Source of the DNA: Paenibacillaceae bacterium
GTDB lineage: Bacteria; Bacillota; Clostridia; Lachnospirales; Lachnospiraceae
Reading direction: 5' to 3'
NCBI GenBank assembly: GCA_015057705.1
Contig: SVDU01000005.1
Coordinates: 62,001-126,000 of the forward strand
Length of the DNA: 64,000 nucleotides
Shown: one piece after another, positions 1 through 9,900 of the stretch
How the letters are laid out: each line of letters starts with the position of its first letter
Position numbering within the stretch: position 1 is the stretch's first letter
The notes under the pieces: generated by a model
What the model saw: only the letters and a program-made list of their open reading frames with translations
Told to the model about the DNA's origin: nothing
The model's database searches: none
Made by a program: the position numbers and the translations under genes

Positions 1-1194
1 CTTGTGTTCTGCAGTGAATACGATATCTTCAGCAACTGCCGGATCTGCCATCCAGTTTAAATACTTCATGCAGGCATCTGCCTTTTTCTCGCTGCTCTTC
101 GGTACCATTACAAACATACCGTGTCTTGGCTCAAATGGTGTACGGTAAGAACCGTCAGCCAGTTCAAAGCACTGTACAGGAACGAAAGTTCTGCCGCCTG
201 CGCTCTGATTTAATACAGTGATATAGTTCCATGGACTTTCTGTATCGTCAAGGAAGAAACCTACGTTACCAGCTGTTACCTGAGCCTTGTAAAGATCTTC
301 GTTTGTATCAGTTGCAAAATCTTTATTAATAAGTCCTTTGTTATAAAGTTCGTTTAATTTTTTAATACCATCAACTGCGCCAGGAGCTACAGCCATATAA
401 GCTTCACTGTATACATAAGCATCCTTATCGCCTGCAAGGTTTACATAAGAACCAAGGTAATTGATATAGCCCTTTTCAGTATCATTACGTCCGCTCATCG
501 CCCATGGAATTACATTCTCTACGCCACCAGGATTTTTGTCTTTTACTGCCTGTAAATAAGCAGTAAGCTCTTCTTTGGTTTTTGGCAACTGCATTCCAAG
601 TTTATCCAGCCAGTCCTGACGGATATAAGCTGTATGACGAGGAGATTCAACACCTCTTTGTTTCATGATTGCAAACTGCTTTCCATCAATCTGTCCCATG
701 TTCTGAGCATCTGCAACGAATTTCTTAATATCTGCGCCGTTCTTTTCATAAGCCTCAGTTAAATCTGTAAGACCGCCAGCCTGTGCAAAGCTGTAGAAAA
801 GACCCTGATTATAGGTAAATACAATATCAGGAGCACTTCCGCCAGACATCATGATATTTACTTTTTCATCAGAAGAAGATCTTGGTACTGAAACGTACTC
901 TACGTTAATATTGTACTTTTCTTTTACCTGTTTCTTTACCCATTCTGTCTGGGTATTATTCTCTACAGTTGTACCGGGAGCTGCATCACCTCTGTCCCAG
1001 ATCATAACCTTAATGGTTACTTCTTCGCCTTTGTCAGCGGTAGAGGAAGCCTCTGCTGCCTTTGTTTCTGTACCGCCAGCTGCTGCGGTGGTTGCTGTTG
1101 TTGCATCTTTTGCTGCGCCGGAACCACATCCGGTTACCAGAGATGCTGCAGCTAAAACAGCTACACAGCTCTTTAATAATTTTGCTTTTTTCAT
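1..1194 (-). CDS. Sugar ABC transporter substrate-binding lipoprotein (partial)
   Basis: The reading frame is open from an ATG at 1194 to the window edge, giving 398 codons without a stop; the C-terminus is missing. The N-terminus is a lipoprotein signal (MKKAKLLK, then a hydrophobic stretch ending in the lipobox VTGC), followed by an Ala/Thr-rich linker. The remainder resembles LplA/YtcQ-type family 1 solute-binding proteins that capture oligosaccharides outside the membrane. A GGAGG sits upstream of the ATG. It lies 49 bp downstream of two permeases in the same direction, so it is the binding protein of that importer. The exact ligand cannot be read from sequence. Confidence 0.88.
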   Translation of the reverse strand, partial: MKKAKLLKSCVAVLAAASLVTGCGSGAAKDATTATTAAAGGTETKAAEASSTADKGEEVTIKVMIWDRGDAAPGTTVENNTQTEWVKKQVKEKYNINVEYVSVPRSSSDEKVNIMMSGGSAPDIVFTYNQGLFYSFAQAGGLTDLTEAYEKNGADIKKFVADAQNMGQIDGKQFAIMKQRGVESPRHTAYIRQDWLDKLGMQLPKTKEELTAYLQAVKDKNPGGVENVIPWAMSGRNDTEKGYINYLGSYVNLAGDKDAYVYSEAYMAVAPGAVDGIKKLNELYNKGLINKDFATDTNEDLYKAQVTAGNVGFFLDDTESPWNYITVLNQSAGGRTFVPVQCFELADGSYRTPFEPRHGMFVMVPKSSEKKADACMKYLNWMADPAVAEDIVFTAEHK

Positions 1195-1243
1195 TATAAA
1201 ACCTCCCTTTCATAATCATTTTTATTATTTAATTAATAAATAA

Positions 1244-2110
1244 TCAACCTTTAACGGCACCAAGCATAATGCCCTTTGTAAAATATTTCTGAATAAATGG
1301 ATATGCAATAACCATTGGTGTCATGGAAATCACAATACTTGCTGATTTAATGTTATCTGCTACAAGCTGAGACTGGATACCTTCCTCCTGGGTAAGCTTT
1401 ACTGCTTCAATCAGCTGTTTTAATACCATCTGTACGGTATACAGCTTAGAAGAGTTTACGTAGTAAAGAACATCGCTTAAACGGTTCCATCTGCCTACTG
1501 CATAAAACAGTGCCAGTGTTGCCAGTGTTGGGTAAACCAATGGGAGTGCTACTCTGAATAATGTCTGTATTTCATTACAGCCATCAATCTTTGCTGCTTC
1601 GTAAAGAGATGAATCCAATCCCTTAAATGCAGTACACATAATGATCATGTTATACGCACTCAGTGCTTCCGGTATAATCAATGCCCAAACGGTATCGATA
1701 AGTTTAAGGCTTTTTACGTTTAAATATTTCGGAATAATACCTGGATCTAAATACATAGTCAGTACAAACAAGGTCATAATGACTGCTCCGCCTTTTAAGT
1801 TCTTCTTAGAAAGGGGATAAGCTGCAAGTACGGTCATGACGATACATACAAAAGTGGATCCAAGCATCAGGAACACCGAGTAAATAAATGAGGAAATAAA
1901 GCTTCCACTGTGAAACGATCTGACATAAGCTTCTACGGTAAACTGGACAGGATAAAGGAATACTTTACCACCCAGAATGGCATCCTTGGAACTTAATGAC
2001 ATGGATACTACCCTGACTATGGGAATCAATGCCACGATGCTGATTACTACGAAAAATGTGTTCCAGAAGAGCTGGAACCTTCTGTCTGCTTTGCTCTTTA
2101 ATTCGCTCAT
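1244..2110 (-). CDS. Carbohydrate ABC transporter permease, LplC/YtcP type
   Basis: A 288-residue membrane protein of the CUT1 permease family (MalG side). It has about six hydrophobic segments, and the EAA loop that contacts the ATPase is visible near residues 185-200 (YEAAKIDGCNEIQ). The C-terminus ends in the typical AVKG of LplC-like proteins. Its start overlaps the stop of the upstream permease by one base, so the two are translationally coupled. It forms the channel with that partner and serves the binding protein at 1-1194. Substrate is inferred only from neighbouring glycosidases. Confidence 0.9.
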   Translation of the reverse strand: MSELKSKADRRFQLFWNTFFVVISIVALIPIVRVVSMSLSSKDAILGGKVFLYPVQFTVEAYVRSFHSGSFISSFIYSVFLMLGSTFVCIVMTVLAAYPLSKKNLKGGAVIMTLFVLTMYLDPGIIPKYLNVKSLKLIDTVWALIIPEALSAYNMIIMCTAFKGLDSSLYEAAKIDGCNEIQTLFRVALPLVYPTLATLALFYAVGRWNRLSDVLYYVNSSKLYTVQMVLKQLIEAVKLTQEEGIQSQLVADNIKSASIVISMTPMVIAYPFIQKYFTKGIMLGAVKG

Positions 2111-3045
2111 TACATAATTCCCTCCTCTCCCATTTTTTTAGAAATCTGATTCACTGACAGAATCATAATGATTCCGACAACGGACTGGAAGAGACCCACG
2201 GCAGTAGCGAAATCAAAACGGCCTGCCTGAAGACCTACACTATAAACATAAGTACTGATAACGTCGGCTGCACTTTTAACCAGTGTATTTCCCATCATAA
2301 ATGGACGGTCAAAGTCGATGGAGACGATCTTACCAAGCTGCATAATAAGCATGATTGATATGGTAGGTCTGATCTGCGGAATAGTCACATGCGCTATTCT
2401 CTGTAGTCTGGTTGCGCCATCGATATAAGCCGCTTCTCCAAGAGACGGATCCGTAGCAGTCAGCGCCGCAAGATAAATAATCAGAGAATAACCGGCTGAC
2501 TGCCAGATTCCTGCAAACCAGTAAACAAATCTCCATATAAAAGGACTGCTTAAGAAGTTCACTTCCCGGACTCCTACTTTGCGGAATATATCATTTACAA
2601 GACCGCTTGTAGAGAACAACTGGGTAATGATACCTGCAATAATAACCCAGGAAAGGAAGTTTGGAAGATATAAAATAGTCTGTGTCGCTTTTCTGATATG
2701 CACATTTCTGATTTCAAACAGAAATACAGCAATCAGTACCGGTACTGGGAATCCAATAATCAGGTCACCGATATTTAATATCAATGTATTAACTAACGCA
2801 TTCCAGAAATCTTTTGAACCGAACGCCTCTTTAAAATGAGCAAAACCAACCCATGGGCTATTCCATATACCTGCAAATACGTTAAATTTCTTAAAAGCAA
2901 TAATTCCTCCGATCATTGGCTTATAACGGAACATAAGCATATAAATAACCGGAATCAGAAGCATTAAGTAAAGCTGCCAGGTATTGCGCACATACACCTT
3001 AAACGGAATCTTACGTGCCTTTTCCTTGATTGTCTTTTCTTTCAT
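2110..3045 (-). CDS. Carbohydrate ABC transporter permease, LplB/YteP type
   Basis: About 311 residues, CUT1 permease of the MalF/LplB side, with a basic N-terminus, six hydrophobic segments and an EAA loop (GEAAYIDGATRLQ) near residue 205. The ATG at 3054 follows the GGAGG by only two bases; the in-frame ATG at 3045 is about ten bases away and is the better start. It follows the HAD gene by a few bases and overlaps the next permease, so HAD, permease, permease and binding protein form one transcription unit. No ATPase gene is present; a shared MsmX-like ATPase elsewhere is the usual solution. Confidence 0.9.
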   Translation of the reverse strand: MKEKTIKEKARKIPFKVYVRNTWQLYLMLLIPVIYMLMFRYKPMIGGIIAFKKFNVFAGIWNSPWVGFAHFKEAFGSKDFWNALVNTLILNIGDLIIGFPVPVLIAVFLFEIRNVHIRKATQTILYLPNFLSWVIIAGIITQLFSTSGLVNDIFRKVGVREVNFLSSPFIWRFVYWFAGIWQSAGYSLIIYLAALTATDPSLGEAAYIDGATRLQRIAHVTIPQIRPTISIMLIMQLGKIVSIDFDRPFMMGNTLVKSAADVISTYVYSVGLQAGRFDFATAVGLFQSVVGIIMILSVNQISKKMGEEGIM

Positions 3046-3063
3046 AATATCCATACCCTCCTT

Positions 3064-3606
3064 CTATTCGTTTCCGTCTTTTTGAAGCTTAGCCTCCAGA
3101 CTCTCAATCAGTGCCAGAAGCTCTTTTGGCTCATGGACGGTATAGTCCGGCGTTTCCCACTCATCAGCCGGATTCATATCATAGCGTGGAGACCAGTCAA
3201 TGAGAATAGAGGTAATTCCAAAGCGGTTGGCTCCGGCAACGTCCTTTCTCACATTGTTTCCAATCATAACCACCCGTTTTTTATCTTCTTCAGTCAGGTG
3301 ATTTTTCTCCATGGCATCTATAAACATTCTCTCGGAAGGTTTCTGGACCCCAACGATCTCGGAAATTGTTCTGGTGTGGAAGCAATAACCAAGGCCATTT
3401 TCTTCATAAACATTGGTAAAGGACTGTTCTTCTCCGTCAGCCACCATAGCAATGACATAACCGGCGTCGTAAAGAGCTTTTAAGGTCTCTCCCGCACCGG
3501 GAATTAATTCTGCGTGGATTACAATATCCTCATCATTGCGAATTTCAGTACCTTCGTCAATAATGGTATCCCCACTGTCTGTAAAAATGATTAGCTTCTT
3601 TTGCAT
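3064..3606 (-). CDS. HAD-superfamily hydrolase with atypical motif I
   Basis: A 180-residue HAD fold protein. Motif I is seen as FTDSGDT (residues 8-14), the conserved Lys as KPSE near 110, and motif IV as MIGNNVRKDVAGA near 133-145. In the classic DxDxT motif the second Asp acts as general acid/base; here the third position is Gly and the Asp is shifted by one (DxGDT), so ordinary phosphatase chemistry is not guaranteed. It is the first gene of the importer unit that follows. A role on a sugar phosphate released from imported glycan is plausible but inferred. Confidence 0.75.
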   Translation of the reverse strand: MQKKLIIFTDSGDTIIDEGTEIRNDEDIVIHAELIPGAGETLKALYDAGYVIAMVADGEEQSFTNVYEENGLGYCFHTRTISEIVGVQKPSERMFIDAMEKNHLTEEDKKRVVMIGNNVRKDVAGANRFGITSILIDWSPRYDMNPADEWETPDYTVHEPKELLALIESLEAKLQKDGNE

Positions 3607-3660
3607 TTTGTTAACTCCATATCAAATTTTGGTGTGTTTTTTATTAAAGCTGATGAAAAC

Positions 3661-3696
3661 ATTATAATATTTTGGGTACATTGTTGCTATGCGTAA
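3661..3696 (-). promoter_or_regulatory. Candidate promoter and regulator site before the HAD-importer unit
   Basis: On the minus strand a TATAAT -10 lies at 3661-3666, about 55 bases before the HAD start. There is no good -35; instead a CTATGC-like element on the plus strand (3687-3692) starts 21 bases beyond the -10. The same arrangement occurs before the GH38 gene at 6835. This suggests an activator-dependent promoter, possibly served by the neighbouring response regulator. Inference from sequence only. Confidence 0.4.
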
Positions 3697-3736
3697 TTTG
3701 TTTTTATTGAAACCATCTTACTCGCATTTTTTGCGT

Positions 3737-6700
3737 TTATAAAACTAAACGCAATGTTTTTATTTCAAATGGAGCAAAATCTAAGAGAATCTCACTTTTA
3801 TTCTCAAGAAGTTTCACAGGCAGTGCAGTTGGGGATGATATGATTTCTTCCATAGTAGTTTCCCACAATTTGCTAATTCTAAAACCAGTTTTAACGACGC
3901 AGGAAGTATGCCTTCCAAGTGCCTCATAAAATCTTAAAATTAAATGATTTTCCCCGTCTTCCGCCATTTTTACTGTCTCCAAAATCACATTATCTGACGA
4001 AATACTGAAATATTCTTTCGTACCTGCCCCTTTTCCCCAGAATTTAAGCGGGCTGTTTAGCTGCATTCCTTCACGTACCACACCGCTATCCGCATAATCA
4101 CTGCTTTTTACATAAAAGGAGTAAGTAAATTCCTGCACCCCTTTGTCTGCATACATATCCGGCCATACAGGTGCTTTTAACAATGTCAGTTCCATTGCAT
4201 TCCCGTCCGTACTGATTCCGTACTTGGAATCATTGAGCACTGCTGCTGTTCTTCCAGGCTCAGTCATCGCAGTATAACGGTAATTGCACACCTCATACCG
4301 GTCTGCATCATAACGGCGGTTACGGTGAGTGGGTCGTTTCACATATCCAAACTGTATTTCTTCCAAAGCTTCCTCTGCCCGGATCGTAACTGGAAACGAA
4401 GTCTTTAACAGTTTGTGGGTTTCCTGCCAGTCAATCTCTGTTGCGAAATCGATCCGCCTGCTGTGATAAGACAAAGATATTCTCTGGATCATGGCTGACT
4501 TATGAATCTGCCGCTTTACAAGAAGCACCACTTTTAAAGGGCCTGTCTCCTCAATGGTAAGAACTGCAGCCTGACTGATTTTTACTGGCACATCTTTATA
4601 GAAAGAGCTGATTTCCCATGCATCATAATCCACATTGATATCCTGATAAAGAAGAAACTGATTTGCAATTCCGTCAACAAATTCCGTTCCCGTATCCCGT
4701 TCCCGTACGCTCCGTACTTGTCCGATGCCATCAATGGTTACTCTTAAAAGCTGGTTTTCTAAAATAAAGAACCCGTTTTCTTCATAGATCCTGCAAGTAT
4801 ATTCCGAAATTGCACAGCCGTTTTCTTCAATCTGGGCATAACCACAGGAAGGTACCATCACGGGTACCAGCAATTGATCTCCCATTCTCTGACTTACCGG
4901 CAATCTGCCACAGTTAATTAGCTCTTCTCCTTCTTCAAGGGGGATCTCCACCAGTTCTTCCCTCTCCCATGAAAATGAATTAAATACCAGCAGACCATCT
5001 TTTTTTGAGCCCGTTATTTTCTTTTTCGCTTCCTCATAAAGACAGAGCGCATTTTCTCCAGCTTCCTTTAACTGTGCTAGTGCATCCTCATAAACCCTGG
5101 TGATGGAAGTTCCCGGTATAATATCATGGAACTGATTAAATAAAAGCACTTTCCATATAGCTTCCAGTTCTTCTCTTTTATTCTCACCGTTTTCCACAAA
5201 ACACGCAATGGAATTAAGCATCTCGGCTTCCCGAAGCGTTCGTTCCATCAACCTGTTTTCCTTCTTAATCCGTGCCTGGGACGTATAGGTGCCTCTATGC
5301 CATGGAAGGTAAAGTTCCCCTCTGTAAACCTCTTTTACAGAATTTTCTTCTTCCAGTCTTTCGAAAAATTTAACCGGACTTTCCATGCGGGTACGGGGGG
5401 CACCTTCTAAATCCTTCACCCGTATTGCCACTTCTGCCATCTCTCTGGTGGCACCGCCGCCGCCATCGCCGAATCCAAACGGGAAAATAAAGGTATCAAC
5501 ATTTTCCTGCTGTACCCGGTCTTCCTCCCATCTGGTAATCAGATCAAGTGGATCCAGCCTTGCATTGTTCTTTTTATAAAAATGGGTCAGTATTCTCGTT
5601 CCATCGATACCTTCCCACCAGAAATTATTATAAGGGAATACATCACAGCCCTTCAGCGCTCTGGCCATCTTCTGAGTTGCAAAATAACGGATTCCACAGC
5701 CTTTCATAATCTGGGGCAGCTGTCCATTAAAGCCGAAGCAGTCCGGCAGCCAAACCATAACGCTTTCTACCCCAAGCTCTTTTCGAAACCACTTTCTTCC
5801 GTACAGACACTGACGGATCAGGCTCTCTCCCGATACCAGATTGGTATCAGGTTCCACATACATGCCGCCCTCGGGAATAAAAGCCCCCTCTTCCACTTTC
5901 TTTAAAAGGCGTCCATACAATTCAGGATAATGTTCTTTTACATTCTCCATAATCGGCGGCTCACATAAGAGAAATTTATAATCCGCATATTCATCGGATA
6001 AGGCAATCTGGGTGGATAGCGTTCTTGCACATTTGCGTTTTGTCTCTTCCCATGGCCACAGCCATGCCAGATCCAGATGAGATTGTCCGAAAATGGTGAA
6101 CTCCGGAGCCGTTGATCCATTTACACAGGAAAGGAGTGGCGCCAGTTTTTTCCTGGCTTCACGAAACGATTCATTTCGTCCTTCCCGGTCCAGTTCAAAG
6201 TCAGCTGTAAATGTAAATTCCAAAAGTCCCTGATTTATTTTCATAGCTCTTAAGGATTTGGGATCAAGCCCCTCAGAAAGCTTGCTTAATGTAAATACGT
6301 CCATAAGCAGCTGAAATGCATCTTCGTTCCATATTCCAAAATCCGAATCTCCTAACTTAACCTGAAACTCCGGTGGTTCTGGAACCGCAGTACGAAAATC
6401 AGGGCATGGTCCGCCCTTTTCCAGTCTCGGTCCATGCCCTGCATAACTTTCTGCCACAACAAAAAAACGCTCACCCGCCGTTGCATGGCGTGTCAGTGTA
6501 ATTCCATCGTGCTTTAAATCTCTGGAACCTGCCGTTTTGCCATTTACCCATAAAAGCATCTCACCGCCTACCTCCGGGTGAAGAAAAATCCGCTTTCCCT
6601 CCGCCTCTTTTGGCATGACGATCTCCGTTAAAAACCAGCCGTATTCCCATTTACTGCCCCAGGGGGTTCCCTGAGGCATGGGGTAAAACTCCTGTTTTAG

Positions 6701-6835
6701 TGCTTCCTCATAAGAGAAATGCTCTTTTGTCGTAAAACCGGTAAAAGTCACTGATGAAAGTCTTTCAAATAAATGGTTTTTTAATTCTTCCATCCATATG
6801 TGAATCCGCCCGTTTCGTTCTGCAGCAAGCTCCAT
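3737..6835 (-). CDS. GH38 alpha-mannosidase (first of tandem pair)
   Basis: About 1032 residues, normal for GH38. The ATG at 6841 is two bases from GGAGG; the ATG two codons later (6835) is eight bases away and is preferred. Numbering from 6841: zinc ligands H255 and D257 in QSHLDLAW, nucleophile D367 in WLPDCFGF, and H572 in FNQFHDIIPG. The central helical domain and C-terminal beta domains follow. There is no signal peptide, so it acts in the cytoplasm on imported oligosaccharides, removing non-reducing alpha-mannose. It lies 120 bp downstream of a second GH38 and may have its own promoter (6875-6911). Confidence 0.93.
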   Translation of the reverse strand: MELAAERNGRIHIWMEELKNHLFERLSSVTFTGFTTKEHFSYEEALKQEFYPMPQGTPWGSKWEYGWFLTEIVMPKEAEGKRIFLHPEVGGEMLLWVNGKTAGSRDLKHDGITLTRHATAGERFFVVAESYAGHGPRLEKGGPCPDFRTAVPEPPEFQVKLGDSDFGIWNEDAFQLLMDVFTLSKLSEGLDPKSLRAMKINQGLLEFTFTADFELDREGRNESFREARKKLAPLLSCVNGSTAPEFTIFGQSHLDLAWLWPWEETKRKCARTLSTQIALSDEYADYKFLLCEPPIMENVKEHYPELYGRLLKKVEEGAFIPEGGMYVEPDTNLVSGESLIRQCLYGRKWFRKELGVESVMVWLPDCFGFNGQLPQIMKGCGIRYFATQKMARALKGCDVFPYNNFWWEGIDGTRILTHFYKKNNARLDPLDLITRWEEDRVQQENVDTFIFPFGFGDGGGGATREMAEVAIRVKDLEGAPRTRMESPVKFFERLEEENSVKEVYRGELYLPWHRGTYTSQARIKKENRLMERTLREAEMLNSIACFVENGENKREELEAIWKVLLFNQFHDIIPGTSITRVYEDALAQLKEAGENALCLYEEAKKKITGSKKDGLLVFNSFSWEREELVEIPLEEGEELINCGRLPVSQRMGDQLLVPVMVPSCGYAQIEENGCAISEYTCRIYEENGFFILENQLLRVTIDGIGQVRSVRERDTGTEFVDGIANQFLLYQDINVDYDAWEISSFYKDVPVKISQAAVLTIEETGPLKVVLLVKRQIHKSAMIQRISLSYHSRRIDFATEIDWQETHKLLKTSFPVTIRAEEALEEIQFGYVKRPTHRNRRYDADRYEVCNYRYTAMTEPGRTAAVLNDSKYGISTDGNAMELTLLKAPVWPDMYADKGVQEFTYSFYVKSSDYADSGVVREGMQLNSPLKFWGKGAGTKEYFSISSDNVILETVKMAEDGENHLILRFYEALGRHTSCVVKTGFRISKLWETTMEEIISSPTALPVKLLENKSEILLDFAPFEIKTLRLVL

Positions 6836-6874
6836 CTGCATATCCTCCCTTTTCTGATACAGTTATATTGCACC

Positions 6875-6911
6875 ATTATATGATATCTCACAGGCAGTGA
6901 CTATGCATAGT
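6875..6911 (-). promoter_or_regulatory. Candidate promoter with palindrome before GH38
   Basis: A minus-strand TATAAT lies at 6875-6880. The 12-base palindrome ACTATGCATAGT at 6900-6911 occupies the place of the -35 box. Its CTATGC half starts 21 bases beyond the -10, exactly as before the HAD gene at 3606. This supports a shared regulator binding next to RNA polymerase. The factor is not known. Confidence 0.42.
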
Positions 6912-6931
6912 TTGTTAAGTTACTGTATATC

Positions 6932-6950
6932 TTTTGCAAATCTTGCAAAA
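6932..6950. repeat. Inverted repeat TTTTGCAA-N3-TTGCAAAA
   Basis: Two perfect 8-base arms separated by ATC lie between the two GH38 genes, directly after the stop of the upstream one and upstream of the candidate promoter of the downstream one. There is no T-run, so it is more like an operator than a terminator. A similar TTTTTGCAAAA string occurs near 18883 in front of the AraC regulator. Confidence 0.4.
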
Positions 6951-6959
6951 ATATAATTC

Positions 6960-9900
6960 CTACAATTGAATCTTTATGGTTTTTATTTCATATGGCTTAA
7001 AGGTAAGGGCAATCCGTCCGTTTTCTGCCGGAACCTTATTAGTCTCCTCTTCCATACAGTTGCATTCGCTGATCTGTGCACCCTCTGTCATGGAGAATGT
7101 TACGTGGGTATTGGTCCGCATACCATAAGACTCATAGAAACGTACAATCAGTCCATCCCCATCTTCGGAACGCTTCACTGTGTCAGCTAGTATATTTTCA
7201 TTCTCAATCTCTAAGAAGGAACAGGATAGAACACCATTTCCCTTAATTTCAGTAGAAATAAGAGGACAGTTTAAGTCATACGCTTCCTGTATTACTCTGC
7301 CAGTACGGAAATCTCCTTTATGAGGCAGCAGAGAATAGGTAAACGTATGCTCTCCCTGATCTGCATCCGGATTTGGGAAAATGCCGGATTTTAATAGCGT
7401 AAGGCGAATCACAGAATCATGAATGTCATAACCGTATTTGCAGTCATTTAAAACAGCTGCGCCATAGCCTGCTTCTGATACATCTGCCCATTTATGGGCA
7501 CATACTTCAAATCTAGCCTGATCCCAGGTAGTATTTTTGTGAGTTGGCCGGCTTACATTGCCAAACTGAATATCGTAATTGGCTTCGTTACACAGAATAT
7601 CCAGAGGAAAGGCAGTCTTTAACAGCATCTGATGCTCATTCCAGTCAATTCTGGTCTTAAAATCAATTCTCTTTGTATGGCTGTAAAAGCAGATCTGCTG
7701 TTCAATGACAGAATCCATGAAGTTCCGTTTTACCAGAACCACTGCTCTTACAGGGCCATTTTCTAACAGCTTCATTTCCGTCACGTCATTTACCTGCCAC
7801 TGTTTCTCCTCAAAGGTAGAATCAATATTCCATGCATCAAATTCCAATGGCCGGTCTTCAAATACAAGCAGTTCATTTCCCGCTTTCCCTTCCTTTAACA
7901 GACTTCTTTCTTCTGTTCTGTCATAGATACGGGATAGATTTCCTGCCTGGTCAAATTCCACCTCATAGTATGGGCTGACTGCCTTTATCGCAGCACCTTC
8001 TTCCCCGCATTCCACAGAGGAAAATACTGACTCTGCCTTCTCCAAAGAATCACCTGCTGAAAGTACCGTTACACCCTTTGATGGTATAGCCTCAGCCAAC
8101 GCGATCATGCGGCCGTCAAAGGTTTGCTGGGTAATAGCTGAAAGATCCTTAACCGCAGTCTCAAATTCAACAATTCCGGTTCTTTTAAAGCTTAAAGAGT
8201 TCCATACTGCAAGGGCAGTGGGATTCTTTCTGTCACATTCAAATCCAGATACCTTTAAGATACTGTCTTGGCTATAATTGATTATATCAAGATCTGATTC
8301 CATGATTTTCTTATACTGAACCTCAGAATCTTCATATACCTCTTTGATGGATGAACCTGGAAGAATGTCATGAAACTGGTTTAACAACAGAAGCTTCCAG
8401 TTTTCCTCCAGCTGACTCTTTGGATACTCCCCGCCTTTGGTAATAAGAGATCGAAGAACTGAGTAAAATTCTGCATCACCGTTTAAAAACTCACAGCTTC
8501 TGTTATATTTCTTATTCTTTGCCATGGATGTATAAGTTCCCCGGTGGAATTCCAGATACAATTCACCTGCCCATACAGGAAGACGTTTTCTATCCAGTTT
8601 TTCTTCCAGCTTGTGAAAGAAGTCCTTAACAAAGGTTTGTTCGGTTCTTGGACAGCGGGCCACATTCCGTTCCATTCTTCGGCTCTGTTCCAGCATTACT
8701 TCTGTAGGGCCGCCGCCTCCGTCACCGTATCCGTAACAGGTCAGTACTTCACGGCTGACATCCTTGTTTTGAAATCTCTGCCAGGTTCCCATGATCTGTT
8801 TGGGATCCTGTCTGCCGTTGTAGGTGGTACTGTAGCCTTTGGATGGCTGATCATTTTTATAATAATCCTTGGTGGATATCAGATAAGTCAATACTTCACT
8901 GCCATCAATTCCACGCCACACAAAGGTATCATAGGGAAACTGATTGTATTCGTTCCAGCCAAGCTTTGTTGTCATAAAATAAGGCAATCCGGACTGCTTC
9001 ATAATCTGTGGTATTGCAGCGCTGTAGCCGAATACATCCGGTAGCCAGAGCACTTCGTTTACAGGACCGGAAAGTTCCTTTTCGAAGAATCTTCTTCCAT
9101 AAAGAATATGACGGACTAAGGATTCACCTGAGGCTAAGTTACAGTCCGGCTCCAGCCACATGGCACCTTCTGTCTCCCATCGTCCCTCTTTTATTTTTTC
9201 CTTTATTTCTTGAAAAAGCTCCGGTGCCTCTTCTTTTACAAATTCGTAAAGCTGGGGCTGGCTGGACATAAATTTGTATTCCGGATACCGCTCCATCAGA
9301 TTTAGTACTGTGCGGAAACTTCTGACTGCTTTTTGTCTTGTCTGTTTTAAAGGCCATTTCCAGGCGACATCGATATGAGTATGCCCGATGCTGTGAACAG
9401 TCACCGGATTTTCCGGTCTGTCTTTATAATAGACATTCATAAGGAATTCATCTGCTTCTTTTACGGATGTAAAGAATTGTCTGGAATGGGGTCTGGTAAA
9501 GTCAATCCGGTTCACTGCCTCTGACAGAACCTTAAATCCCTCAATCTGCTCTAAGTCATCTTCTTCCAGAAGATCTGCTGCTTCAAATGGAACTGCAAGA
9601 TCATAATAGAGCTTTGCTACCTCTTCTTCGTAGGCTCCGATTTCCAGGTGAAAGAAATTCGTGCGTCCAGAGCTGTTGGAATAGGCATAAAATACCAGCT
9701 CATGTGTTTCTCCCTCGTTTGCATGTTCTGTCACAATAAAATCCTGATGATTCATATCCATGGTCCCGGAATGCTTTCCGTCAAAAAATACCATGATCTG
9801 AGGGTTATCTGTATTCCAGATATCGGTCGCTCCCGTGTTTAAAACTGCTCTTACCTGGGCTCCTTTTAAATCAGACGGTACCGTAATACAGGTTTTAAAC

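Noticed and set aside
851-1243. Plus-strand open frame of 130 codons at the left edge.
   Set aside because: It lies opposite a lipoprotein gene with signal peptide, lipobox and ribosome site, and has no support of its own.
8544-9044. Plus-strand frame of 166 codons inside the GH38 gene.
   Set aside because: Antisense of conserved GH38 sequence including the catalytic region; no ribosome site or neighbours.
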